Of a stretch of DNA of 64,000 nucleotides, positions 19,462-31,198 are shown one piece after another. This stretch comes from Bathynomus jamesi (lineage: Eukaryota > Arthropoda > Malacostraca > Isopoda > Cirolanidae): positions 261,001-325,000 of the forward strand of contig JAJOZX010000481.1 in the NCBI GenBank assembly GCA_023014485.1, written 5' to 3'. Both the position numbers and the translations under genes were made by a program. Under the pieces are notes generated by a model. It did no database searches. It saw only the letters and a program-made list of their open reading frames with translations, and was not told the origin of the DNA. The stretch's first letter is position 1. Every line of letters starts with the position of its first letter.

Positions 19462-20600
19462 TCTAGAATTAAAATAGTATTTTTATAAATATAAATTGGT
19501 TGTCATGGTAAACGTAATGGTAAAAGGGTAAAGGCGAGAGAGGAAGTAGGAAAAGTGTACACTATTTGATTGAAATTATTTTTTGAACTTAAAACTTAAT
19601 TAACTAATTTCCTAAACATTTTTTTTCTTGTCATCTTCGGTTCATTATTAGATTATCATTAAATTCAAACTTCATTTCGTGCTTAAGTTAGGAAAAAATC
19701 TTCTTCAACTATTTAACGAGATTACTTTTTGATTATATGAGTAATTTCTCTAGTTGGAGTTGGTCAATTTTTTTGTTTTGATTCGTAACGAGAAAACAAA
19801 ATTCCGCAGTTATCTCTAAAATTCAACTTTCTTGACGGTTATATCAGCTTCGCTTCTTTGATCTTGAGTTATGTTACTTTGTTCTTGTAAACATGAAAAT
19901 CTGTAGTACGGATACCAAATGCAACGATTTCATAGCACAGAGTTCGGTGCTTGGACAAAATTAAAGACAGTTCCATACGAGTAAACAAACTCTACAATTC
20001 TTTTATTATTCATTTCGTATGTGATAGGAAGTATTATATTATGCGGAGAAGATTGCGCCCAACACTAAAGGAAATTTATGTTTTTTTATGAAGAGATTAT
20101 GTAAATATTCATCCAATATTTCCTTGATAAAATTTGTGAAAATATTTTCAAAGACAATAAGAGATGCCAAGAAGTGCTATCTCTTATTTTATTTATTTAT
20201 TAAATTTTAATATAAGATGCCTTGCATAAAAATGTAGACCTATAATCTCTCTGTAAAGCTTGTTGACTTAAAATATTTTTGATACCGTATCAAGTTTCAT
20301 AAAAACATCTTAAATAGAGAAGCTATGAATTAAAATACTTAGTATATTAAAGCTTAACAATGGTCATATATTCCTACATTTTTCATAAGCTCAAAAATTA
20401 ACCCTGTAGAGAATATGGTATACGAGATTCTTATCAGGTTCACCTGATATAATATTAAAAGTAAACAGTAATAACTGAGGAGACATGATTCAAGCAATGA
20501 TATAATTCTATGATTTAGCCCGTGAACTAACGGCCAGAGTCCTATGACAAAAGGGACTTGCAACGTTATGCGGAATCAAAGTTGCTGTATATGGTCACCC
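19462..20600. other. AT-rich sequence without recognised features
   Basis: After the flank of the hAT-like element, this 1.1 kb has no coherent frame, no inverted ends and no clear repeat. Confidence 0.5.
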
Positions 20601-20839
20601 ACCCAACTACTGCACATACTATACATGGTGTTCGCTTAAATCCGCGTTGGACAAACTTAATACTTTATGGGATAAATGGGGATACGTGAACGCGGCCGCG
20701 TAAAGTCTCCCATTAATACTTAAATACGTAGATTTTTTGTTCACACATAAATGAATTTCCCTACCTATATTGTATATGAAATAAGAACATAATAAAATCA
20801 TAAACATAATGATATTTACATATGATAAATAAAAATATA

Positions 20840-21097
20840 TTAAATGAAAATAGCACGCATCTTTTCTTCACTCTTTCGGATGGTGCGTATGGTAGACTCA
20901 TTCACGTGATACTCGCGGCCAAGTGATGTTCTTGTCATACCACCACGCAACTTATCTAGAATCTTTATTTTTTCGGCTAATGTCATAACCTTACGACTTT
21001 CCTTCTCTTCACTATCACTTGCGGATGCTTTACGTTTTGGTGCCATACTGCTGTCTAAAGGTAATAGCAAAACAACGGCAAAATACGACAAAAACAA
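20840..21097 (-). pseudogene. Pogo/Tigger-type CENP-B N-terminal HTH remnant
   Basis: From an internal Met at 21043 the frame reads MAPKRKASASDSEEKESRKV, then MTLAEKIKILDKLRGGMTRT and SLGREYHVNESTIRTIRKSE. This is the CENP-B/Psq-type N-terminal helix-turn-helix that begins pogo/Tigger/Jerky-type transposases. It stops soon after (MRAIFI), so the second HTH and the DDE domain are missing. The nearby 21165-21195 hairpin (AACCAAATAG / CTATTTGGTT) may be part of the element's end. TIRs are not clear. Confidence 0.72.
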
Positions 21098-21206
21098 TTC
21101 AACACAACTTCACTGAACTTAACGTGGTAGCGGGACTGAGATAAAGGGTGATGCGAGGGGTAACCAAATAGTTTATCGTCTATTTGGTTGTTATAACCCA
21201 GATTCT

Positions 21207-21262
21207 GTGTGTGTGTGTGTGTGTCTGTGTGTGTGTGTGTGTGTGTGCGCGCGCGCGCGCGC
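21207..21262. repeat. GT microsatellite passing into GC repeat
   Basis: (GT)n followed by about eight GC units, an alternating purine-pyrimidine tract able to adopt Z-DNA. Confidence 0.9.
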
Positions 21263-21668
21263 AGGCAAATGGAGATATGTTGAGTGTGTGGTAATCCACA
21301 GATGTAGTGGTAGGAATTTTTTTTTGTGAGGTAGCACTTTTGGTACTTCGGGAAATTAAAAAATATATAAAAAATCTAGAAATATTTTTATTGTCGGAGA
21401 AAAAATAAGTTGGTCCTAATTATATTAGGTTATGCTACATTAGGTTAGTTATGGTTTGGTTAAGTTAGGTTAAATTAGCGAGTACCTCACTATTTAATGA
21501 GTTAACAGAAAATTCCTTTAGAACCCTCAGTTGCGCCCGAAACACTTATCACGCCCTTCTCGGTTCAATGGCACTGAGGTTAAGTTAGGTTAAATTAAGT
21601 TTGGTTGATTGAATTTATAGATATATAGACTTAAAAAAGTCGGTATTTCGCTTATGCGGAGATGCGCA

Positions 21669-21686
21669 CGCACACACACACACACA

Positions 21687-21725
<39 letters not shown>

Positions 21726-21732
21726 TGTGTGG
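21669..21732. repeat. CA-TG inverted microsatellite
   Basis: (CA)n meets (TG)n at CACACGTGTG, making a self-complementary alternating tract. Confidence 0.9.
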
Positions 21733-22199
21733 CTGAAGGTAGATAAAATCTAATTAGTTTCTCAAGTTTCTTGAAATCATCTTGAGACAGTTAAATGAAG
21801 GTGTAAATATAAATTGGAGGTGTAAATATAAATAAATGAATAAATATATAAATACACTAATTAATTAATGCAAGATATCCCCATTGACGATTCTGACTGA
21901 CAATTTAGAAAGACCCTCAATTATCTCAATATGTTTTACACGTTTATTTATGGCGTACGTGAAATAAAAACGTGAGCATTTAGAAGTGAACTTAAGGAGA
22001 CAAAACAAAAGGGGAGGTAAGTGAAGCTTGGTAAAAAAAATATTAATGCATCACCATACATTATTGCAAATACGTTTCCGGGCTCGAATTTGTATTTTTA
22101 CTTTTGTGGCTGCGTGGTTTTACGCCTAAAACCACGAAATCATGACATAAGCTTCAAGGGTGATTTTGATTTTTTGGGGCTAACCTGCAGTGGATAACG

Positions 22200-22406
22200 A
22201 AGATAGCCTCTCTCTCTTTCTCTCTCTCTTTCGTCCATTCTTTTTGAGCTATCCTCGAGTGGATTTAGTAGTCCTTATCCATTCGGATAAATAATCATGA
22301 TTTATCATCATCATTCAATTTCAGATTGACTTTTTGCTTTATGCATTCTTAATGTCTATCTTATCAAACATATAAAAAAATCAACAAAACCTGACAAACC
22401 AGAAAC

Positions 22407-22444
<38 letters not shown>

Positions 22445-22729
22445 TTCCATAACGCATAAACAATGCGAGATTAGCGTAAAACCAGTGGATCTTCCACCGA
22501 AATCTCAGAGAAAAAGAAGATAAGGAAGGAGAAAGTAGTGTACAAAGAGGAGAAGGAGTATAAAAAGAAGGAATAAGAGGAGGGGGAAGAATTATTTGAT
22601 TTCCGCTAATGAGGAAGAGGAAGAAAATGAGAGAGAGAGAGAGAGAGAGGATGTAACTGCTTTGGAAAGAAACAAAAAAGACTGCATCACTCCTTTATTA
22701 ATTTTATGAGGATTTTACCAACCAGTAAA

Positions 22730-22814
<85 letters not shown>
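22200..22814. repeat. CT/GA microsatellites and purine-rich tract
   Basis: CT tracts at 22208-22230 and 22734-22775, GA tracts at 22411-22441 and 22628-22648, and a purine-rich segment between (AAGAAGATAAGGAAGGAG). A TA tract follows to 22814. No gene. Confidence 0.85.
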
Positions 22815-22818
<4 letters not shown>

Positions 22819-23089
22819 AGTATATGTAGGATTAAATGTACATTACTTATTATCTGTTCATTTCTCATGTCTGAAATTGAATTGTTTGCACTGTAATGGT
22901 ATCATATTTTCAAAAATGACTGTCTGTATTTGTTTCATGTATATAATAATAACTTAAGATTAATATATATTGTATTTCCATAAAACAAATAGTTCAATTG
23001 ACTTTATTATTTGTATTATTTGTTATAGCGTAAAATTGGCACTATAATAATGATAATAGTTAATTGATTGAGAATGATTGATGGTTGTT

Positions 23090-24480
23090 GATAAGGCTGG
23101 AGTCACCAATTTATAGTCACTCCAGGATCACGAACTTATAGTGGTCTACGAATCACCGATTTGATGTAGCTAAGAAAGTAGGCTTACTATAATTTATGAA
23201 TGATGATATTGAAAGATGACTGAGTATTAGCAAATACGGAATGGTTATACAGACTAATTGTTAAGTAATACACTAATTTAGATAGGCTAATGAGATATGC
23301 ACAAATGGAACACAGAATAAATAATGAAAGCCTATTGACAACTGAAATAATGCACGTACGGTTGGTACAGTAAATGGATTAGGCCGTCAAGAATGAAATG
23401 CATAAAAGTGCACATGAACAATAGGATGCACGATAAGTAAATTATACGAGTGATCACAATAACAGGGTGATACAAAACTACGATATTGGTACGACACTTG
23501 AAATAGGCGTACAGCGGTCTTAACGGGAGAGTTAGTTTGAATGGTATTGAAGACACTTTTTAGGGCCTACGCGATTAAGCAGAGCTTGCGGAAGAACGAC
23601 GTAGCAAAACACTGTAGGCCGAGTGAGGGCCGACAAGAGGCTTACCGCAACGCTGGATAAACTCTGAAGACGTGTTGAGGGCCTACGTGAAGGAAGATGT
23701 GCTGAGGGCCTGTTGAGATACTTGTTGAACGGTCGCCGATCGAATTGTGGCGAAGGATGAGTGAAGCCAGGGCCAGAAGGATGACCCCGTTAGAGTGATC
23801 TTTGCTTCCAGCGGGATGAAATTGTAGGTCGCCTCAAGTGTTGATTCGCTTCGTGTATTGTTAAGGTGTTGCTTGAGGGACTGAAGTCGAACAGCGCTAC
23901 GTGAAAGAAGATATTCACGAGGAGGAGTAAAGAGCGGAATGAGAGCCTTACTTGATGATAGACTTCGTGTAGGCTCGACCGGAGCCTTGGAGGAGCAGCA
24001 GGCCGCTCTCCGGCGAAGGCCGGAGAGCAGGTGGCTTGAAGAGTGGTGCTATTGACGAAGGTGCTGAGAGTGAGACGTTACGACCAAGACGAGAAAATGG
24101 CAAGCGAGAAGTGAGAATGATTTGAGGAAGAATCTGCATTTTATAGATCTTGGTGACGTCCTCTGGTGGTCACTTCGGGAAATACTACAGAATCTTTGTT
24201 TCCTGTGTGGGTCAGTTTCATGCCCACGTGTATAGCCTTTGTTTTGATTCCATGATGTTTGAGAATGGCGGGGAAAGGAATTCCTTTGTCTGCACGCTAC
24301 ATTTGTATTACGGTAACAAAAGAAATTGTAATATTATATTACTGTAGCTTTACAGAAATTGTGATATTATATTACTGTAGCTTTACAGAAATTGTAATAT
24401 TTATTTTATAAATAAATTTATAAATGGAAATAAATAAATAATAAATATCGGATCACCTGAAGATCAGGGCCCCCATGTGT
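23090..24480 (-). mobile_element. Possible LTR of a Gypsy-like retrotransposon, minus strand
   Basis: Read on the minus strand, a promoter-like TATAAAATGCAG lies near 24140, followed by about 1 kb of C/T-rich untranslated-looking sequence. It ends near 23100 in ATAAATTGGTGACTCCAGC, where TGGTGACTCC could be a primer-binding site. No gag or pol follows. The 5' boundary may be near GGGGGCCCTGATCTTCAGG at 24455-24475. The second LTR and the target duplication were not found, so this is tentative. Confidence 0.35.
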
Positions 24481-24649
24481 TCTTGTTTTTTGCTTTACAG
24501 TGCCAAATATAATAATAAATTAAATTGAATGCCCGGTTAGGTCAACTGTACGCCCTTGACGATTGGTTAGATTAAGTCATATTTTCGTTAGTTTTAACGA
24601 AGATATCATTTGGTAATTGAGGCTGGGGGCCCTGATCTTCAGGTGATCC
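24453..24649. repeat. Inverted repeat flanking a half-palindrome copy
   Basis: GGATCACCTGAAGATCAGGG with CCCCC next (24451-24475) is repeated inverted at 24627-24650. Between them, 24525-24608 is one arm and a fragment of the second arm of the GCCCGGTTAGG palindrome. This looks like a small fold-back insertion. Confidence 0.7.
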
Positions 24650-24724
24650 TAAATATCTTCACAATGTATTAATGATTTTATATGTAATTAAAATTAATAA
24701 TTAATTTTTATTTCATGATTTATA

Positions 24725-25296
24725 CCGGGTGTCCGAGAATTATCTGTACAATTTTTGGCTGTTATTAAAAGTCAACCATGAAGTGTAGAAATTCCAGTTT
24801 TGTCCCATTTTACAGAAATCTCATTAAGTTTTTTCTGATACCACGTTTTGACAAGTTTTTTAGAAATGTACGCGGGTGACAGACATTGATGATTTAAAAG
24901 CAAGAATCACAGTTGCTATTGAGCGAATTGATGTGGATATGCTGCAGCGTACATGGCAACATTTGGAGTATCGATTAGATGTTTTGCGAATCACTAATGG
25001 TAACACATATCGATGTTTGTAACAACGTTACTTTAATAAAAGAAACTTTTGAAAATACAGATTCTAAATAATCTTGTTTAAGAATTTTATGTGTGTTATC
25101 AAGAATTTTATTAAAAGATATAATTGTACAGATAATGTTCGGACACACTGGAATTTCTAAAAAACTTGTCACAACTTGGTATCATAAAAAACTTAATGAG
25201 ATTCTCTGTAAAATGGGACAACACTGAAATTTCTACACTTCATGGTTGACTTTTAATAACAGCCAAAAATTGTACAGATAATTCTCGGACACCCTG
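24725..25296 (+). mobile_element. Mariner derivative with long inverted arms, copy 1
   Basis: Ends are CCGGGTGTCCGAGAATTATC and the inverse ATAATTCTCGGACACCCTG, with TA on both sides (24723-24724 and 25297-25298). The inverted arms are about 150 bp. A transposase C-terminal peptide is kept at 24870-25021. The second copy, at 40145-40715, is inverted relative to this one. Confidence 0.92.
24870..25021 (+). pseudogene. Mariner-like transposase C-terminal peptide
   Basis: The frame RVTDIDDLKARITVAIERID then MLQRTWQHLEYRLDVLRITN ends at a TAA at 25019. It has the D..L..RI..A...I....L...W..L.YRLDV.R...G pattern of mariner/IS630 C-termini. The catalytic core has been deleted. The same peptide, with a few changes, is found on the minus strand at 40416-40563. 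Confidence 0.85.
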
Positions 25297-25502
25297 TACC
25301 TATATTATTAATTATAACTAACTATCTATGAAGCCATGTTTTATCTTTTATTAAGAGCCCAGTAAAGCCTAAAGCCTATTAAGGGCCAAATTAAATAAAA
25401 TAAACAGTCCAATTTCAGTTATTTATTTCATGGTAAAAATATTGTAACAAAAATTGTAAAAATTATATCTATTTAATAATTAATAATTAGTAATTTCATT
25501 AT

Positions 25503-25760
25503 TTATAAACTAGCCGAAAACCCGCCCTTCGTGCGGGTGGCGAAAATATCCCAGCCGACGGTGGAATATTTTCGAAGACTGTTATTAGTTAGGTTAATTG
25601 AATGCCCGGTTAGGTTAATTGTACGCCCTTGACGATTGGTTAGGTTAAGTCGTGATATTTTGGTTAAAGCTAACGAAAATATCACGACTTAACCTAACCA
25701 ATCGCAAGGGCGTACAGTTGACCCACACACACACACACACACACGGGCGTCCTTTTATTA
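25503..25760. repeat. Palindromic repeat copy in a short element with AC tail
   Basis: Starts CTAGCCGAAAACCCGCCCTT with a GCCC/GGGT hairpin. The palindrome follows at 25598-25723, then an (AC)n tract and TTTTATTATTATAGATAG. The hairpin start and TTATTATTATAGAT end suggest a defined non-autonomous unit, type unknown. Confidence 0.6.
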
Positions 25761-26020
25761 TTATAGATAGACTTTTAAAATTATAATTAAACAGAATTCA
25801 TTACGTCTTTTTCTAATGCATTAAAATACAAATATCGCCCATATTAAAAATATCGCCCATATATCTATATATATATATATATATCAAGAATCTTCTTCTC
25901 TTTTCGAGCGTGACCGACTGACAGACATTCCTGGGTGTTTATATTATTTATAAATTATTTATTTATTTATTTATCCGACCTCACTCATGCCAATTTCATT
26001 TTCGTACCCACACACAGAAA

Positions 26021-26030
<10 letters not shown>

Positions 26031-26090
<60 letters not shown>
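26031..26090. repeat. TA microsatellite
   Basis: About 60 bp of pure TA at the left edge of a hAT element; TA-rich sequence also follows its right end at 27141-27190. Confidence 0.93.
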
Positions 26091-26093
<3 letters not shown>

Positions 26094-27140
26094 TGATGTA
26101 GGTCACATCCGCATCCGCATCCGCGGAACATCCGCACTTTGGACTGCGGATGTCGTGCGGATGTGGACCGTTGAGATAAAATGTTATTAATAAGCGGAAA
26201 TTATCAAATTCTACTATATTAATAGAACTAGTTCATTGTGCGCAAAAGTGATGCAAGCGACAAGACGAGAGGCTGTTCTTGTATGAAGTTACTCTCTTGC
26301 CACCCACCAAAAGAATAAAAGTTTCAGTGACAGAACCAACACCTTCAACAAGCAAATCTATCACAGAATCTGTCTCTCAGTTTCTTGAGTCAAGCAGCAA
26401 TGACGAGACCTACGCGATGTCAAAAGATGTAGTAAAAATGATCGAGAGCTATCACCAAGAAAAACGCCTGGCTGCATGTGACAATCCTATTAGTTGGTGG
26501 AAAAATACGCAGAATATCTATCCATACTTGAGTAAACTTGCAAGGAAACATTTAGCCTGTCCTCCAACAAACGTACCAAGCGAGAGATTATTTAGCAGTG
26601 CTGGATTAATATATGATGAAAAGAGAAACAGACTGGCAGCAGAAAAGGCAGAAAAATTAATGTTCCTTAAGCATAACCTTCCTATAATTAAGTTTGAACA
26701 TTAAACGATGAACATCTTAGTTTACTTTATTTTAATTACTCATTTATAAATATGCCTAATAAAACTTTAAACTTAATATAAATAGTTATCAAGCTAATTA
26801 AAGATCTCTTTCTATAAGGGTGGAGGTTGGGGAAAAAGGTCGGTGGGGTGCATTTGAGTTGGGTTCACGTCCCGCATCCTGGTAACACAATTATGGTTTC
26901 TAATTGTGGCTGAAACTCAACAAAATATAACGAATTTATTTGCAGACGAATTCACTAATTGATTTCTATATTAGTTAGATGCTTGATATTATTTTATATG
27001 TTCAGAGAAAAGTACAGCAATTAATTATATACGTTAAACACAACAAATCTCGAATATCCTAAAAAATAACGAAAATGTAGACATCCGCATCCGCATCCGC
27101 ATCCGTGGATGTGAAAAAAATGACATCCGCTACATCACTA
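26091..27140 (+). mobile_element. Deleted hAT element with TAGTGATG ends
   Basis: The left end TAGTGATGTAGGTCACATCC and right end GACATCCGCTACATCACTA are inverted copies. Both have tandem CATCCG hexamers just inside (26106-26126 and 27082-27103). It sits in TA repeats, so the 8-bp duplication cannot be told apart from flanking sequence. Only the transposase end is kept. Confidence 0.88.
26279..26704 (+). pseudogene. hAT transposase C-terminal half with intact hATC domain
   Basis: A 141-residue open frame ends with a complete hATC dimerisation domain: PISWWKNTQNIYPYLSKLAR, KHLACPPTNVPSERLFSSAG and YDEKRNRLAAEKAEKLMFLK. The preceding region (PPTKRIKVSVTEPTPSTSKS) is the usual low-complexity linker. 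BED finger and DDE core are missing. The frame is intact to its natural stop, but the protein would lack catalysis. It resembles ZBED1/4/6-type hAT proteins. Confidence 0.85.
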
Positions 27141-27141
27141 A

Positions 27142-27179
<38 letters not shown>

Positions 27180-27517
27180 ATATATATATATAAACTCACT
27201 AAAGCTCTAAATATGAGTGTATGTAACAGATAAAATTTTCATTCCACATTGCTATTTCTTTTGACCACTTTGGTCAAGTTTTTACTTTTTTATTTTTAGA
27301 TTAAACTAAATTTCGAAAAATTGTTTAGTTTTTGTATTTTCAGTTCATTTTTTAGTTTAAATATTTATTTAAATATTCAGTTACTTTTTAAAGTACGCGA
27401 TATAGTACCTATTAACTAATGTGGAAAGATATCGATTTGTTTTTCCTAGAATGCGTCTCTATGCAGTACATTTGATACCCACTGCATACAATATTCAGGT
27501 TGTCCGTTCATAATATA

Positions 27518-28251
27518 CAGGGTGGGCCGTAAGTTTCCATACATAGGAAAATTTAAACGTTTGTTTTTATGTTTCAGATACCCTAAGAATATGCGTTTGA
27601 CGAAAGAGCAACGAATTGAAATCATACTGATGGCTGGGTCGGGAAGCAGTCGCATGGTTGCAATGAACTTTAACAGACAACATGGAACGAACATCACACA
27701 CGACACTGTGGCAAACTTATTAACAAGTTTCAGAAAACTGGAAATGTTGCAGATCAACCGTGAAGTGGTCCAAGACGTACAGCCACCGATGAAGACACAA
27801 CAGCTACGATACTTACAGCGCTTACACGGAGTCCCAGAAAAAGTACACGACGGTTGTCTGCAGAAAGTGGTGTCAGCAGATCGAGTATCAGGCGCATTTT
27901 GAAAGCAAACAAATGGCATCCATACAAATTGCATATGGCACAGCATTTGAGTGAAGACGACCCGGATAGACGGATGGAATTCTGTGAATGGGCATTAACC
28001 AAAGTGAACGAGGATGCAAACTTTTCAACTAAGATCTTGTTTACTGATGAAGCGTAAAGGAACGTATCACCAGCGCCATTACAAGCATAACGTCAACTGT
28101 GCTAATGCGTGTTCATCAACAGTGGGGAACACGTATTGAAATGTGTTTTCAAAACAATGGCAACCATGTAGAGCATATTATATAAATAAAAATGGTTGTC
28201 CATAAAAAAATGTTTATTTTTCCTATGTATGGAAACTTACGGCCCACCCTG
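27518..28251 (+). mobile_element. Mariner element, internally deleted
   Basis: TIRs are CAGGGTGGGCCGTAAGTTTC and the inverse GAAACTTACGGCCCACCCTG (to 28251), flanked by TA (27516-27517 and 28252-28253). Length is 734 bp against a usual 1.2-1.3 kb. The missing part is the catalytic middle of the transposase. Confidence 0.94.
27591..28185 (+). pseudogene. Mariner-like transposase, frameshifted and core-deleted
   Basis: MRLTKEQRIEIILMAGSGSS is the first HTH helix set, from the ATG at 27591. After a frame change near 27735 (ETGNVADQP) the linker and second HTH follow (RLSAESGVSRSSIRRILKAN). The first catalytic Asp is in KILFTDEA at about 28050. A stop and deletion then join straight to the C-terminal peptide VKERITSAITSITSTVLMRV through GNHVEHII, ending at 28185. 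The second and third acidic residues are missing. The transposase is inactive. Confidence 0.86.
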
Positions 28252-28255
28252 TAGT

Positions 28256-28830
28256 GCAGGGCTATTTAAAATGATTCATCCGATTTCAACTGAGAATACT
28301 TCCGTACCTATCAACCGTGCATCAACTGGGCATACACCACATGAAAGAGGAAATCTCCGAGTTTTACAAGATCACCGCGAGAGGGCTCCAAAGTCACGCC
28401 GTGGCCTAGCCTAGCAACAAACAGTCAGTGTGAAAATGGCGTCCGCACAGCAGAAGGCGTTTTGTGTGTTGCAGTTTTCGAGCTGTAAATCGGTAGTTAT
28501 CTTACACCGTGCGACTTCTTCCTTTCGGGGTACGTTAAGGATACTGTGTACGTGCCACCGTTGCCCACATCTTTGGATGAGCTCCGAACTCGCATTGTTA
28601 CTGCCGTAGAGTCAGTGACAACGGACATGCTGGAGCGAGTATAGGAGGAATTCGACTATCGTGTCGACGTTGCTCGTGTAACTAGGGGAAGTCACATAGA
28701 GAATTTATGAGGTGAGAGACAAAATTTGGACAGTTTTTCTTTTGGTTGATGTATCACAAATCACTCTGTATTTGTAACATTAAAAAATATTCTCATTTGA
28801 AATCAGATGATTCATTTTACTACATATATA
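28256..28830 (+). pseudogene. Mariner/IS630-like remnant, N- and C-terminal pieces joined
   Basis: Near 28436 the frame MASAQQKAFCVLQFSSCKSV is the usual start of an IS630/mariner transposase with a DUF4817-like HTH. It jumps at about 28495 to the C-terminal part (CDFFLSGYVKDTVYVPPLPT, LDELRTRIVTAVESVTTDML, DYRVDVARVTRGSHIENL), with one in-frame stop, ending near 28710. Subterminal inverted segments (AAATGATTCATCCGATTTCA, and GAAATCAGATGATTCATTTT near 28800) suggest the element ends. It adjoins the previous mariner directly. Confidence 0.78.
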
Positions 28831-29979
28831 TGAAGATTTATGAGGCTGTCTGCGAAAGCGTGACGTACGTATTTTCTCTTGCGTTCGTTACTGTTTGAAA
28901 CTTATACTTTAATTTTTTAATTAAACGAAATTATTTTCAGTAACTATTTAGAATTATTACACTGGTATGCATATGAATTTTTTTGTCTGCTGTGAGGGTT
29001 TTTTCAACTCATATTATATAATGCGACCATGCTGAATTCGAAAATGACATTGGTTTTCCTCAATCAGGTCAGGTTTTTTCTCTATTGGCCATTTATTATA
29101 AGTCCAATTTTATCCCAAATTTATTGATTTTTTTAGCTTAAACACTGTAGATACGAGTAATATTATAAGAACACTCGTGAAAAATGAAAACATTGTGTGA
29201 ATAAATACTTTCATTCATACAATGAATATGGAAAAAAGTTTATTGAGGAAGGAATGAAGTTTTTTTGGTTTTCCGTCTGTGTTTTTCTTCGGGCACGTCT
29301 CGCTTCAAACACCAGCAATAGTCCGCCAGCATATTGATATCCCAGTTTCCCTGGTACCTCTCTTCCATTATTTTGATATCTTGGTGAAATCGTTCACCCT
29401 GTTCCTCACTATAATCCACGCAATTTTCAGGAAAATAGTCCAAGTGGGACCACAAAAAGTGCATTTTTATGGACATGCGCGACCCATGAGCTTTGAAAGC
29501 TTCCATCAAGTTTTCGACAACGGACTCGTATTCTGGACTTCTACGCTTGCCAAGAAAATCAGTGACAACTGATTTGAATGCCTGCCAGGCATTCTTCTCA
29601 GTTGGAGTCATTGCGTTTTCGAACTGAGTATCCTTGATCAAAGTTCGAATTTGAGACCATCAAAAACCCCAGCATTTAGTTTAGCATCAGATATATGAGG
29701 AAATTTACTCTCGAGATATCGGAATGCTGAACCCTCCTTATTCATTGATTTGATGAAATTTTTCATCAAGCCCAGCTTAATATGAAGTGGCGGGAGCAAA
29801 ATTTTTGTTGGTGGTACAAGGGGCACTGAAACGACATTATGCGACCCAGGTTCAAAATTCTCTCTGGATGCCCATTCACGCTGTGCATAGTGCTTCTCAT
29901 CCGCTCGGCTATCCCATTTGCAGAGGAAACATGGGTATTTCGTGTATCCCCCTTGCATTCCCAATACAAATGCCACAAT

Positions 29980-30157
29980 CTGAAAAAAAATGAAAATATT
30001 TAAAGAATTTAGAGAATTTGTTCTATCAGATAAAAAATCTATGCATTGGACTGTATCACTTCTGTGGGGAAGTTAAGTGTTCTTATACGCTCTCAAATAA
30101 CCTTTGGAAAAAACAACATAATCAATAGCAATAGTTTACTTATGATATTAGTATTAC
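29980..30157 (-). other. Intron 2 of CMC-like copy 1
   Basis: On the minus strand the donor is GATTTGAAG|GTAATACTAA and the acceptor TTTTTTTTCAG|ATTGTGG. Removing 178 bp joins GDLK to IVAFVLGMQGGYTK, which matches the continuous GDLKVIGMLMGMQSGFTKF of copy 2. Confidence 0.85.
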
Positions 30158-30797
30158 CTTCAAATCTCCACAGATCCTCCAGTTATGTTGGTCGTATACG
30201 AGAGCATCCAGTAAAATTTTCATGTTATCGTAGCTCTCAGTAAGTTGTACGGAATGTGCTACAGGGACTGATGCAACCCTATTCCCAATGTTGAGAAGTA
30301 CTGCTTTCAAACTTCGTTTAGACGAGTCTATAAATAGCCTCCATTCTGATGCGTTATATGGCAAGCCCAAGGATTCGATTAGCCCCTCAACATTGCAGCT
30401 GTACACTAAGGAAGAGGTATTTTCGTGCACTGCAAAAAACTTGCGGAATTCTTCCTCTCGTTTCCTATACCAGGAGAATGTTGTTCCCGGAGCCAGCAAG
30501 TTGTCCTCTCGAAGTCGTGAGCCCAAGATCTCGGCAGCTAATTTGGAAAGTCCTAAATCCCTGGTAAGATCATTAAGTTTGGCCTGGTTGAGAGGCCTCG
30601 GCTCATTTGAAGCGGTATTTTGAGGTATATACGACTGGGACTGGTCATTGGCATTGGTCATTGATTCATCATCAGAATCATCGAAGTCCAGGGTTTGAGG
30701 TGGGTCGGGTATTGGAATGCCAGGACCATGGGGTACAGGTCTCATAGCAGAAGGAATGTCAGGTATACAACAATGTGTTTATTCTTCTTGTTAACTC

Positions 30798-31198
30798 CTG
30801 AAAATTGAAACACAGAAACATGGATATAAAACTTGCATATGAAATAGAAGAAGCATTCAGACAGTGGCGGCTCGTGAGGGAAGGCTGCGGTCTGTAAGAT
30901 ATGAAATAGGTCGATGGAGTCTGTATATTTTCTTTCTTTTTCATTCATATTGTCCCTTCGGGGACAATATGAATGAAAAAGAAAGAAAATATACAATCAT
31001 TGTATATGTAAATGTAACTTGTATAACAATATGTATGTGTAAATGTATTTTCTATAACAATATGTATATGTAAATGTATGATTACCATTATGGTGAATAT
31101 TATGCTATATATGGTGAATATTACATTATGGTGAATATTATGTCAAGTTTCATACGAGGATTTCAAAATATTTAAGAAAAATAAATTTATAAGCCCAC
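30798..31198 (-). other. Intron 1 of CMC-like copy 1
   Basis: The donor is CTCCAAG|GTGGGCTTAT and the acceptor CAATTTTCAG|GAGTTAAC. Removing 401 bp joins FCMTNLQ to GVNKKNKHIVVY, matching the uninterrupted CSVNLMGFSAKNKHQIVY of copy 2. A strong hairpin (TTCTTTCTTTTTCATTCATA and inverse, 30923-30990) lies inside it. Confidence 0.82.

Noticed and set aside
21207..21262. A regulatory Z-DNA promoter element
   Set aside because: The tract can form Z-DNA in principle, but no gene start lies nearby, so a regulatory role is not supported.
23090..24480. A host gene with TATA promoter on the minus strand
   Set aside because: No coding frame follows the TATAAAA motif. The layout fits an LTR better, though that too is uncertain.
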